A stretch of DNA of 64,000 nt, taken from NCBI GenBank assembly GCA_030683155.1, contig JAUXMV010000093.1:1-64000 (forward strand), read 5' to 3'. The notes under the pieces are model-generated. The model had not been told where the DNA came from. It made no database searches and worked only from the letters and a program-made list of their open reading frames with translations. This DNA is from Bacteroidales bacterium (GTDB taxonomy: Bacteria > Bacteroidota > Bacteroidia > Bacteroidales > F082). Within the stretch, counting starts at the first letter, position 1; every line of letters starts with the position of its first letter. Shown piece after piece: positions 1 to 8,908 of this stretch. The translations under genes were made by a program, and so were the position numbers.

Positions 1-117
1 GAAACAAATGCTATTGCCGAAGCAGTTAATAGTAAAATACAGAAACTAATATCTTCAAATAATGGAAACAGAGATAAGGATTTCTTCTTCTTTAGACTTA
101 GTCAATTCTATGCCTAG
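1..117 (+). CDS. Transposase C-terminal fragment (ISL3/ISAon1-like), cut by window edge
   Basis: An open frame runs from the first base to a TAG at 115-117, giving 39 codons. The peptide starts ETNAIAEAVNSKIQ and ends FFFFRLSQFYA. The pattern E-x-NAxAE-x-(I/V)NSKI, then a basic stretch and an FFxFRL end, matches my recollection of the C-termini of ISL3-type DDE transposases such as ISAon1 in Bacteroidota. The first Glu would be near the third catalytic acid. Only the tail is visible, so intactness cannot be judged. The 80 bases before the next gene may hold the right end of the element, but its partner inverted repeat lies outside the window. Confidence 0.65.
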   Translation, partial: ETNAIAEAVNSKIQKLISSNNGNRDKDFFFFRLSQFYA

Positions 118-197
118 CACATCAAAATAAGATTTAGCCTATTTAACAAACCATCTTTAAAATGGAATGTGTATTTTTACATCCTTAACCTAAGATC

Positions 198-1601
198 ATG
201 AAAAAGCATCTATTCTTTATCAGCACGCTCATATTAAACATTTTACTAATCTCCAACTTTCTTAAGGGAGAGACGACTTCGGATAGTTCCGACATCATTC
301 CTGCGCTTCAGGACACCATAATCAACAACCAAAAACTAAAGGTTTACAAATTCGACATTAAGGAGCAGATTGCCCCACCAGTTTGGCGGACAACACAAAA
401 AGCTTTCAAAGCAGCAGAAGAGATTGGGGCAGACCTGATTCTTATTCATATGAATACCTATGGCGGTATGGTTGATGCCGCAGACTCGATCCGCACTAAG
501 ATTCTTAATTCAAAGATACCTGTATATGTTTTTATTGATAACAATGCCGCCTCTGCAGGTGCTTTAATCAGTATCGCCTGCGACAGCATTTATATGGTGC
601 CTGGTGCAAGCATTGGTGCAGCAACGGTTGTAAACCAGACAGGCGAAGTGGTTCCCGATAAATTTCAGTCATACATGCGCTCCATGATGCGCAGCACCGC
701 TGAAGCTAAAGGCCGTGATCCTGAAATTGCTCAGGCTATGGTTGACCCTACAATTTTTGTTGCCGGAGTTTCTGATTCCGGAAAAGTTCTTACTTTCACT
801 ACATCAGAGGCTATCCTGAATAACTTTTGTGAAGGTAAAGTTGAGTCTGTTGAACAACTTATGGCGAAGGCAGGACATGCTGAATACGAAATTATTGAGC
901 ACGAACTTAATGCCATGGATAAAGTCATCAACTTTCTTATCAATCCAATGATAAGTGGCATTTTGATAATGTTGATTATTGGAGGGCTCTATTTTGAGTT
1001 ACAAAGCCCCGGTGTTGGATTCCCGCTTGCAGCATCTATTGCAGCCGCAACACTTTATTTTGCACCACTTTATCTTGAAGGTCTGGCATCTCATTGGGAA
1101 ATTATCATCTTTGTGATCGGAATAGTATTACTAATGGTCGAAATTTTTGCCATCCCGGGATTTGGTGTGACCGGAGCTCTTGGCGTACTTTTTATGGTTA
1201 CGGGATTAACATTTGCAATGGTTGAAAGTATTGGACCAACTCCTTTTAATGTTAACATAGTTCCACTCACAAAAGCCTTTTTCACCGTTATAATAGCCAT
1301 TTTCCTTGCCATGACCGGCTCGTTATATTTAACCCGAAAACTACTTACAACCACGGCATTCGGACATCTTGCCCTTGATACAATTCAAGACACAAGTAAA
1401 GGTTTCACGTCAGCCACTGAAGCCTATGCATCAATGATTGGAAAAAAAGGTGTAGCCCATTCAATTTTAAGACCTTCCGGAAAAGTTATGATTGAAGCTG
1501 ATGTTTTTGATGCTACTGCACTTAGTGGGTATGTGGATGAAGGAGAAGAAATTGAAGTAGTTTCTTATCATACAGGGCAACTTTTTGTGAAGAAAATCTA
1601 A
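198..1601 (+). CDS. NfeD-family membrane serine protease (ClpP-class)
   Basis: The 467-residue product has a signal-anchor at residues 1-22 and then a ClpP/SppA-fold protease domain (about 45-230). The motif NNAASAGALIS near residue 117 carries the likely nucleophilic Ser. Several hydrophobic helices span about 250-380, and a small NfeD OB-fold domain occupies about 395-467. This is the long NfeD1b architecture, which in other bacteria is usually found with a stomatin/flotillin partner and acts in membrane protein quality control. No partner gene is visible here. The ATG at 198 is preceded by an AT-rich leader and is directly followed by a basic, hydrophobic signal sequence. Confidence 0.88.
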   Translation: MKKHLFFISTLILNILLISNFLKGETTSDSSDIIPALQDTIINNQKLKVYKFDIKEQIAPPVWRTTQKAFKAAEEIGADLILIHMNTYGGMVDAADSIRTKILNSKIPVYVFIDNNAASAGALISIACDSIYMVPGASIGAATVVNQTGEVVPDKFQSYMRSMMRSTAEAKGRDPEIAQAMVDPTIFVAGVSDSGKVLTFTTSEAILNNFCEGKVESVEQLMAKAGHAEYEIIEHELNAMDKVINFLINPMISGILIMLIIGGLYFELQSPGVGFPLAASIAAATLYFAPLYLEGLASHWEIIIFVIGIVLLMVEIFAIPGFGVTGALGVLFMVTGLTFAMVESIGPTPFNVNIVPLTKAFFTVIIAIFLAMTGSLYLTRKLLTTTAFGHLALDTIQDTSKGFTSATEAYASMIGKKGVAHSILRPSGKVMIEADVFDATALSGYVDEGEEIEVVSYHTGQLFVKKI

Positions 1602-1826
1602 GATCTAATTTTCAAAGTCAACTTCCTGATATTTGTTTTACTTAGCGCATTAATCTTCATGTTAATAGTTTTGAAAATTGCTTTCGAAAAACCTGTCATT
1701 GGCTTGATTTAACTGGTCATTTTTACGTTATATGGGTAAATATTACCGATAACTGAATTGACAACAACCACAATTTATTTACTATCTACTTTTAACATCT
1801 GCTATTCAAACAAGACAGTTTTATCT

Positions 1827-4307
1827 ATGCGTGTTCATAAAATCAAGACTAAGATTCTCTTCATTGCACTGTTATTTCTGGCAAATCATTCACTTTTATT
1901 TGCAAGTGAAAGAAAACACTCTATTGCATCTAAGGCATTAAATGCCATTGATATTGATGGAGTGCTAAATGAGAATGACTGGCAGCATGCCTCTGTAGCA
2001 GATCAATTTATTCAAACAGAGCCCTTTAATGGAAAAGCTGCAACTTTTGATACACGTGTTTATATTCTTTACGACGAAAAGGCTATCTACATTGGAGCGC
2101 TGATGCTCGATCCATCACCCGATAGTATTGCGCAAGAACTCAGAAGTCGCGATATCATTGGCTTAGCCGATTATTTTGGCGTAAAAATTGACCCTTTCAA
2201 CGATGGTTTAAATGCTTTTGGTTTTTTTGTAACAGCAAAAGGAGTACAAATTGACATGAAAACAAATAACTGGGACGAGGATGACGTCAGCTGGAATGCC
2301 GTTTGGAAATCTTCAACGTCAATTTTAGAAAATGGCTGGTCAGTTGAAATGATGATACCTTATTCAGCATTGCGTTTTCCAAGAGGCGATCAGCAGCAAT
2401 GGGGTGTAAATTTCTATCGGAGTATTCAAAGAAAAAGAGAATATTCAACATGGAATTTCATTGATTCCAAATCGAAAGGCACATTAAGGCAAATGGGTGA
2501 AACGACAATACAATCAAGAATAGAACCACCATTACGATTAAGTGCAACCCCATATTTAAGTGCAGCTGTTTCGCACCATTCAGACAACGACAAATGGTCG
2601 GGAGCTTATAACGCAGGGATGGATTTAAAAGTTGGACTCACGGAAAGCTTTACTTTGGATCTCACTTTGATACCAGATTTTGGGCAGGTAGAATCTGATG
2701 ATAAAATTTTCTCCCTCTCTCCTTTTGAAGTTTTTTATGAAGAGAAAAGGCCATTTTTTACAGAAGGAACAGAGCTTTTCAGCAAAGGAAATGTTTTTTA
2801 TTCCAGAAGAATTGGCGCCACACCCAAAGGATATTCCAAGATCCGTCAACAATATGCGTCAGATGAAATATTAAGCAATCCCGAGAATATTCAACTAATT
2901 AATGCAGCAAAGCTTTCGGGAAAAACTTCAAAAGGGCTTGGCGTTGGTGTGTTTAATGCCATAACAGACAACACTTTTGCAACAATAGTTGACAGCACAG
3001 GCAATGAAGAACGATTTCCAACCGAGTCATCTGCCAACTATAATATGTTGGTTTTTGAACAGGCATTGCCAAACAATTCGCAGGTCACATTCTACAACAC
3101 TAATGTTTATAAGCCAAAAGATGCATATATCGCAAATGTTACCGGCACTGAGTTTGCGGTTAGAAATAAAAAAAATCGTTATGAATTAAGCGGAATGCTC
3201 AATGTAAGCCAACACTATCGCAAAGACGAAAAACCTGTATTTGGGGAGCGCTTTTTTTTGAAAACAGGTAAAGTCAGTGGCAATTTTCAGGCCGATACCT
3301 GGTTCAACTATGTTTCTGGCACTTATAATCCCAATGATATGGGTTTTCAGTTGCGCAACAATGAACTTGCCAATGGTTGGAATTTCCGTTACAATGAATA
3401 TGAACCGAAAGGAAATTTATTGCGCTGGTATAGCCGTTTCTACGCTAATCACTATTATCTTCACCAACCAAGGTCATTCACGATACTCGAAATGGGCGGA
3501 GACGGAAGGGCTACTTTTACCAATCACCTTACAATTGGAGGCAACCTGAACTATAACCCATTGGGATTTCGCGACTTTTATGAAACAAGGGTAAAAGAGC
3601 GGTTTGTTCAGTGGCCTGCCAGCTATAGTATCAGTTTCTGGGGCTCACCTGATTACAGAAAAAAAATCATGGCCGACTATCGCTTTGGCATCAGACAAAA
3701 TCCGGAACTAAAACAGCTTTCGTGGTGGACGCGTGTAACGCCAAGATGGAAGATACAGGAAAACTTCCTTATTGTTCCGGAAATCCAGATTGATTATCAA
3801 TACAACAGTTATGGTTATGTGAAGGATTCACTCAATATTCTAAATGAAAGGGTTATCCTTTTCGGAAGAAGAAATGTAGAAAATATTACGACCTCAATCA
3901 CAGCTGATTACATCTTTACACCAAATACTTCGCTTGCCTTTCGCATTCGGCATTACTGGCTGAATGTTGAATATCTGGACTTTTACAACCTCAAGAGTGA
4001 TGGGAGATTTTCAACATCTGACTATTCCCGTCCAGAAGATTTTGCAGTGAACACTTTCAATATTGATATGGTCTTTAAGTGGAATTTCGCACCTGGGAGC
4101 GAACTTTTACTGGTATGGAAAAACGCAATTTATAGCCAAAACAGTGGCGAAGCCCTGACAACAGGTTATTTCGGAAATCTTGAACAAACGTTAAGCTCTC
4201 CTACATCAAATAGCATCAATATCAAGCTATTATATTATATTGACTGGCAAAACCTGAAACCTTCCAAAAGAAACAGCTTTGCAGAAACAGACAAACTAAA
4301 CGGTTAG
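1827..4307 (+). CDS. DUF5916 / CBM9-like outer-membrane beta-barrel protein
   Basis: An exported protein of about 826 residues. I chose the ATG at 1827 because it is followed at once by a signal peptide (MRVHKIKTK, hydrophobic core, LFASER). The longer frame opens at a TTG 23 codons earlier and would bury that signal. Residues about 25-230 look like a family-9 carbohydrate-binding sandwich (IDGVLNENDW start). The rest is a DUF5916-type region rich in alternating aromatic strands, including FEVFYEEKRPFFTEG, typical of an outer-membrane barrel. Such proteins are common in Bacteroidota and their substrates are mostly unknown. The 3' end overlaps the convergent kinase gene by 12 bp. Confidence 0.8.
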   Translation: MRVHKIKTKILFIALLFLANHSLLFASERKHSIASKALNAIDIDGVLNENDWQHASVADQFIQTEPFNGKAATFDTRVYILYDEKAIYIGALMLDPSPDSIAQELRSRDIIGLADYFGVKIDPFNDGLNAFGFFVTAKGVQIDMKTNNWDEDDVSWNAVWKSSTSILENGWSVEMMIPYSALRFPRGDQQQWGVNFYRSIQRKREYSTWNFIDSKSKGTLRQMGETTIQSRIEPPLRLSATPYLSAAVSHHSDNDKWSGAYNAGMDLKVGLTESFTLDLTLIPDFGQVESDDKIFSLSPFEVFYEEKRPFFTEGTELFSKGNVFYSRRIGATPKGYSKIRQQYASDEILSNPENIQLINAAKLSGKTSKGLGVGVFNAITDNTFATIVDSTGNEERFPTESSANYNMLVFEQALPNNSQVTFYNTNVYKPKDAYIANVTGTEFAVRNKKNRYELSGMLNVSQHYRKDEKPVFGERFFLKTGKVSGNFQADTWFNYVSGTYNPNDMGFQLRNNELANGWNFRYNEYEPKGNLLRWYSRFYANHYYLHQPRSFTILEMGGDGRATFTNHLTIGGNLNYNPLGFRDFYETRVKERFVQWPASYSISFWGSPDYRKKIMADYRFGIRQNPELKQLSWWTRVTPRWKIQENFLIVPEIQIDYQYNSYGYVKDSLNILNERVILFGRRNVENITTSITADYIFTPNTSLAFRIRHYWLNVEYLDFYNLKSDGRFSTSDYSRPEDFAVNTFNIDMVFKWNFAPGSELLLVWKNAIYSQNSGEALTTGYFGNLEQTLSSPTSNSINIKLLYYIDWQNLKPSKRNSFAETDKLNG

Positions 4308-5246
4308 CTGCTTACTGATGTAATTCGAACTTGAGGCACAAACTTCAGAGGCAAATGCAATGGCCTTTTTCAAGATAAGTTTTGTTTGCTGCTCCGATAG
4401 GAATTCAAGTTGATCTTTTGAAATTTCCTGTTCAATAATGGAAGCTACCATACCTGCATTAAAAGCATCACCAGCGCCAATTGTACTCACAACCTTAACA
4501 GATGGCACAGACATTTGAAAGGAAAACCCATTGCTTACAACCGCTACTTTTGAGTCAGAAGAAGTAATAATCAGTAATTTGCATGAAGAAGGCTGAATTT
4601 TATCGAAAATTTCTACTGCACTATCTGTCCCAAAAATGGTCTGAAAATCTTCATCTGATCCGCGGATAATATCGGCCACTGCAAAATTTCTCATCAGAAA
4701 CTTCCATTCAGGTTTGGTTTCAGAAATTTTATGCATACGGATATTTGGATCATAGAAGATCAATGAACCAGCTGATTTTGCATCGTTTATCAAATTGTTT
4801 AAAGCAATTTGCAAATTGATCTGCAAGCTGGAAAAAGAACCAAAGAGGAAAATATCATTTGAAGAGAAAGCAATTCTCAAATCTTCAAATCGTTTTTCAG
4901 GATAATCTTTATAAAATGTGTAAGAAGCATTTTTATTGCTGTCAAGCGCTGCAAAAGCCAGAGCTGTTTTACCTTCCTTGTATATCGACAAGTAGTCAGA
5001 ACCGATGTTTTCTTCCTGCAGAAACCGTGAAATTATTCTGCCGGGTGCATCATCTGAAAAATCTGTGACTAATTGAGTATTTGCACCAAATCTGGACAAT
5101 GAAACCAGCGTATTTAGCACAGAACCACCCGGAAGTGCATGCTTAAACTGTTCATCTTCAATGACAAAATCAATGAGTGATTCGCCAAAACCAATGACCC
5201 GTCTTACAAGAATAATCTTATTTCTATTCGAGATAGGTATAGCCAT
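4296..5246 (-). CDS. PfkB-family sugar kinase (fructokinase-like)
   Basis: A ribokinase/PfkB-fold kinase of 316 residues, the normal family length. The N-terminal strand VIGFGESLIDF and the GGSVLN motif bind the sugar. The C-terminal signature STIGAGDAFNAGMVAS near residue 245 holds the catalytic Asp and the anion hole. It would phosphorylate a sugar such as fructose in the cytoplasm, but specificity cannot be read from sequence. The start codon overlaps the 3' end of speA by 23 bp on the same strand, so the two genes are likely co-transcribed. No closer in-frame ATG, GTG or TTG precedes the kinase fold. Confidence 0.85.
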   Translation of the reverse strand: MAIPISNRNKIILVRRVIGFGESLIDFVIEDEQFKHALPGGSVLNTLVSLSRFGANTQLVTDFSDDAPGRIISRFLQEENIGSDYLSIYKEGKTALAFAALDSNKNASYTFYKDYPEKRFEDLRIAFSSNDIFLFGSFSSLQINLQIALNNLINDAKSAGSLIFYDPNIRMHKISETKPEWKFLMRNFAVADIIRGSDEDFQTIFGTDSAVEIFDKIQPSSCKLLIITSSDSKVAVVSNGFSFQMSVPSVKVVSTIGAGDAFNAGMVASIIEQEISKDQLEFLSEQQTKLILKKAIAFASEVCASSSNYISKQLTV

Positions 5247-7116
5247 AGAGGCCTGAGCGATAAATTGACAGAAATTCCTTACCTTCTTCGGCTGTTATTT
5301 TTCCGGCTTTCATTGATGAGGTCACCCATGATTCTACTGTGCGAACAAGTTTTTTGGGGTTATACTGAACGTAATCCAGCACCTCAGCTACCGTTTCTCC
5401 ATCAATAACCTGATCAATGACATACCCTTTTTCATCTACAGAAACATGCACAGCGTTGGTATCGCCAAAAAGATTATGCAAATCACCAAGAATTTCCTGA
5501 TAAGCTCCCGTAAGAAACACACCAATATAATACGGTTCTTTGCTCTTCAGGCTGTGTACAGGCAAATGGTGAGAAAAATTTCGGGTCGAAATGAAATTAT
5601 CAATTTTACCATCAGAATCACAAGTGATATCCTGAATTGTGGCATGTCGATCAGGCTTTTCATCCAGACGATGAATAGGAATTATTGGAAAAATCTGATC
5701 GATGGCCCATGAATCGGGTAATGACTGAAAGAGCGAGAAATTGCAGAAATACTTGTCAGACAATAGCTTAGGCATATTGGTCAATTCCTCTGGTGGCCGT
5801 TTCATTTCGTTAGCCATTTGCTGAATTTCTTTTGCGATTGACCAAAAAAGCCGTTCAATTTTAGCGCGAGTGGTAAGGTCCAATAATCCAAGACTGAACA
5901 TATCGAGCACTTCCTCTCTGATTTGCTGTGCATCGTGCCAAGCTTCAAGCATCTTCGACTGGTTGAGGTTTTCCCAGGATTTATAAAGCTCATGAAGCAA
6001 TTCATGGTCGTCTTCACTGATTTCTTCATCATCATCCCAAAGTGTCAAAGATGCTGATTCGAGTACTTCAAAAACCAGTACAGAATGATGCGCTGTTAAT
6101 GAACGACCTGATTCGGTAATGATATTTGGGTGAGGGATTTCATTTTTATCGCTTGCATCAACCATCGCAAAGGTGGCATCGTTCACGTATTCCTGAATAC
6201 TGTAATTGACGCTGCTTCCGCTATTTGCAGAGCGCGTTCCGTCGTAATCAACTCCAAGACCACCGCCAACATCAACAAAATCAAGATGGAATCCCATTTT
6301 GTAAATTTGAACATAAAACTGAGCGGCTTCCCGCAGTGCTATTTTGATTCTTCTGATTTTGTTCACCTGACTGCCTATATGGAAATGAACCAAACGAAGT
6401 GTTTCTTTCATATTGTTCTTCTCCAAAAAATCCAAGGCTTCAAGTAACTCGCTAGAGGTGAGTCCAAACTTACTTACATCACCACCCGAATCTTCCCATT
6501 TACCGCTCCCTGAACTTGCAAGTTTTACGCGTATGCCAATATTGGGCTTAACTTTTAAGCGTTTTGCAACTCTTGCAATCAGTTTAAGTTCGTTCAGTTT
6601 TTCTACGACAATAAAAATGGTTCTGCCCATTTTTTGTGCCAGAAGGGCCAGTTCAATATAACTTTCATCTTTGTAGCCGTTACAAATGATGAGCGAGTCA
6701 TTGTCGGTATTGATTGCGATAACTGCATGAAGTTCAGGCTTTGAGCCAGCTTCAAGACCAATATTGAATTTTTTTCCGTGGCTGACGATCTCCTCAACCA
6801 CAGGGCGCATTTGGTTTACCTTGATTGGATAAACAATGAAATTCTTGCCTTTGAATTCGTACTCAGCGGCGGCTATTTTAAAACAGGTATCCATCTGCTC
6901 AATACGACTGTCCAGAATATCCGGAAAACGAAGCAATACAGGTGTTGATACATCGCGCAAAAGCAATTCATCCAAAAGTTCTCTGAGATCAACTGCTGCA
7001 CCGTCTTTTCGTGGGGTAACGATGACATTTCCCTTTTCGTTGATAGAAAAATAATTGATTCCCCAACCATTGATATTGTACAATTCAGCTGAATCCTCAA
7101 CACGCCATTTTCTCAT
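5224..7116 (-). CDS. speA: Biosynthetic arginine decarboxylase (SpeA)
   Basis: Converts arginine to agmatine, the first step of one polyamine route. It is PLP-dependent and cytoplasmic. The 630-residue length matches the SpeA family. The PLP lysine lies in YPIKVNQM near residue 98, followed by an alanine-racemase-type barrel (GIRVKL, HFHIGSQ and DVGGGLGVDYDG, a typical SpeA motif) and a C-terminal beta domain. It is followed directly by an overlapping PfkB kinase. Carbamate kinase at the right edge of the window could belong to agmatine or arginine catabolism, but it is far away. Confidence 0.95.
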   Translation of the reverse strand: MRKWRVEDSAELYNINGWGINYFSINEKGNVIVTPRKDGAAVDLRELLDELLLRDVSTPVLLRFPDILDSRIEQMDTCFKIAAAEYEFKGKNFIVYPIKVNQMRPVVEEIVSHGKKFNIGLEAGSKPELHAVIAINTDNDSLIICNGYKDESYIELALLAQKMGRTIFIVVEKLNELKLIARVAKRLKVKPNIGIRVKLASSGSGKWEDSGGDVSKFGLTSSELLEALDFLEKNNMKETLRLVHFHIGSQVNKIRRIKIALREAAQFYVQIYKMGFHLDFVDVGGGLGVDYDGTRSANSGSSVNYSIQEYVNDATFAMVDASDKNEIPHPNIITESGRSLTAHHSVLVFEVLESASLTLWDDDEEISEDDHELLHELYKSWENLNQSKMLEAWHDAQQIREEVLDMFSLGLLDLTTRAKIERLFWSIAKEIQQMANEMKRPPEELTNMPKLLSDKYFCNFSLFQSLPDSWAIDQIFPIIPIHRLDEKPDRHATIQDITCDSDGKIDNFISTRNFSHHLPVHSLKSKEPYYIGVFLTGAYQEILGDLHNLFGDTNAVHVSVDEKGYVIDQVIDGETVAEVLDYVQYNPKKLVRTVESWVTSSMKAGKITAEEGKEFLSIYRSGLYGYTYLE

Positions 7117-7501
7117 AAGGCAAAAAAAATATTAACGTAAATAACTTGATGAACTTAAACATTTTCGGCAATAACAGTTTTGTGATTCCGACCGTGCAAA
7201 ACTATAAAAAATAAATATCTTTTGGACTTGTTTTTTTCATTTATAACGTATTGATTTATAATTATTTACTAAATAATACGAATAAAATAAAAATAACATT
7301 TTTCTATATCAATTATATTTTAATGAAATCATGGTACGCGGGGCTTAGGTAAATTGGAAACAGAAGGCAAATTAGAAGTCAAAAAACGAAGATAATGAAC
7401 AACGTTTTCAGGCATCCTTTTAAGGAAAAGAAAAAAATTAATGAAAAATAAACTTGGAAAGGCTTATTGAATTTATATCAATTGTAGCCTATTATTCAGG
7501 A
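7117..7501. other. AT-rich gap between speA and the DUF58 gene
   Basis: This 385-bp stretch holds the speA 5' region (right-to-left) and the 3' flank of the DUF58 gene. It is strongly AT-rich around 7200-7320. I see no credible ORF, tRNA or T-tailed terminator. A weak AGGCT...AGCCT inverted pair near 7461-7491 has no following T-run. Confidence 0.6.
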
Positions 7502-8437
7502 TTAAAAAAGTCTGTTCCTTTTGATAAGGTGTTCTGTCAGAATCTGGTCGTAGCCTCTGTTGATATCGGCTTCAACATAATCAATACGATACTGTCCGCA
7601 ACGAAGCTTAAGTTCACTTTTTCGTTTTGCTACAGCATCACGGTAAGCTTCTCTGATTTGCAGCGGATTTAGGCGGATTGTTTCTTTGGTTTCCATGTCG
7701 ACGAATCGGTAAGGTCTGTTTTCAAGATCCAGATCTTCTTCAATTTTTCTGTCAACGACATGATATACAACGACTTCGTGCTTATTATAACGCAGGTGTT
7801 GTAATGCCGGAAACATTTCATCCGCTTTGGAAGGATCATCCATCATATCACTGAAAATAATTACAAGTGATCGTTGATGGGTCAAATCAGCCACTTTGTG
7901 CAAAGCATCAGCTGCGGATGTCTTTCTGGCCTGTTTTCCTTTCTCCGGATCAATTTTAGCTTCTAATTGTTGCAGCAAATATTGATGATGGACTCTGCTC
8001 GATTTTGCTGATGTATGCAGATCAAGATTTTCAGCAAAAAGACTGAGGCCGACAGCATCGCGCTGACGTCTCATCAAGTTCATCAGACTGGCCGCGGCAT
8101 AAACCGAAAAAAGTAATTTATCCGGATTATCAATTGAAGGCTTTTCACGATAAGGAAAATACATTGAAGAGGAGTGATCGATTACAATCTGACAGCGCAA
8201 ATTGGTTTCCTCTTCAAAGCGTTTGACAAACATCTTTTCAGTGCGGCCGTACAACTTCCAGTCGATATGCTGAATAGATTCGCCGCTATTGTACAACCTA
8301 TGCTCAGCAAATTCAACTGAAAAACCATGAAACGGGCTTTTGTGAAGACCTGTAATAAAGCCTTCTACAACCTGTCCGGCAAGAAATTCCAAACTTCCGA
8401 AACGGCTTAATTTATCCTGTTCAATTGAATATGGCAT
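7502..8437 (-). CDS. DUF58 domain protein (MoxR-associated type)
   Basis: The product is about 311 residues from the ATG at 8437. The longer frame begins at a TTG five codons upstream and lacks other support. It has the DUF58 signature (SGESIQHIDWKLYGRT near residue 60) and a von Willebrand A-like fold with a MIDAS-like DHSSSM motif. In most genomes DUF58 genes sit beside a MoxR AAA+ ATPase and VWA genes. None is adjacent here: the neighbours are thioredoxin and speA. There is no signal peptide, so it is probably cytoplasmic. Its exact function is unknown. Confidence 0.85.
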   Translation of the reverse strand: MPYSIEQDKLSRFGSLEFLAGQVVEGFITGLHKSPFHGFSVEFAEHRLYNSGESIQHIDWKLYGRTEKMFVKRFEEETNLRCQIVIDHSSSMYFPYREKPSIDNPDKLLFSVYAAASLMNLMRRQRDAVGLSLFAENLDLHTSAKSSRVHHQYLLQQLEAKIDPEKGKQARKTSAADALHKVADLTHQRSLVIIFSDMMDDPSKADEMFPALQHLRYNKHEVVVYHVVDRKIEEDLDLENRPYRFVDMETKETIRLNPLQIREAYRDAVAKRKSELKLRCGQYRIDYVEADINRGYDQILTEHLIKRNRLF

Positions 8438-8509
8438 AGTATCGAGAAGCAAAACCCTGACAAAAACTACCGTTTGTCAAGGTTTTGCAATATTAAAGCA
8501 TGAATGTCT

Positions 8510-8827
8510 TTAAAGAATTGCTTCCAGCTTGTTAACCAAAACCTGCTTTGGCACAGCACCAATCTGTTTGTCGACAACCTGACCGTTTTTGAAGAATAAA
8601 ATCGTTGGTATGTTGCGAATTCCAAACTGTGCTGCTGTTTGAGGATTGTTATCAACATCAAGTTTTACAACTTTTGCCTTGCCTTCATATTCAACACCAA
8701 TTTCTTCTACAATTGGGCCAACCATTCGACATGGACCGCACCAAACTGCCCAAAAATCTACAATAACAGGAACTTCTGATTTCATTACTACTTCATCGAA
8801 AGCAGCATCGGTAACATTGATAGCCAT
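8510..8827 (-). CDS. trxA: Thioredoxin
   Basis: A 105-residue cytoplasmic thioredoxin with the classical active site WCGPCR (Cys30 and Cys33) in the usual FWAVWCGPC context, and the cis-Pro in NIPTILFF. The length is standard. It reduces protein disulfides with electrons from thioredoxin reductase, which is not in the window. It sits on the minus strand, 72 bp before the DUF58 gene and downstream of dnaE. Confidence 0.96.
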   Translation of the reverse strand: MAINVTDAAFDEVVMKSEVPVIVDFWAVWCGPCRMVGPIVEEIGVEYEGKAKVVKLDVDNNPQTAAQFGIRNIPTILFFKNGQVVDKQIGAVPKQVLVNKLEAIL

Positions 8828-8908
8828 AATTTAATTGTTTTATAAATAATTTAACAATGTGCAAAGATAATTAAACTGTTTTTGTCATCCGGATAAACAT
8901 GAAAAAAA

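Noticed and set aside
7461-7491. AGGCT...AGCCT hairpin after the DUF58 gene
   Set aside because: Interrupted stem and no T-tract on the minus strand.
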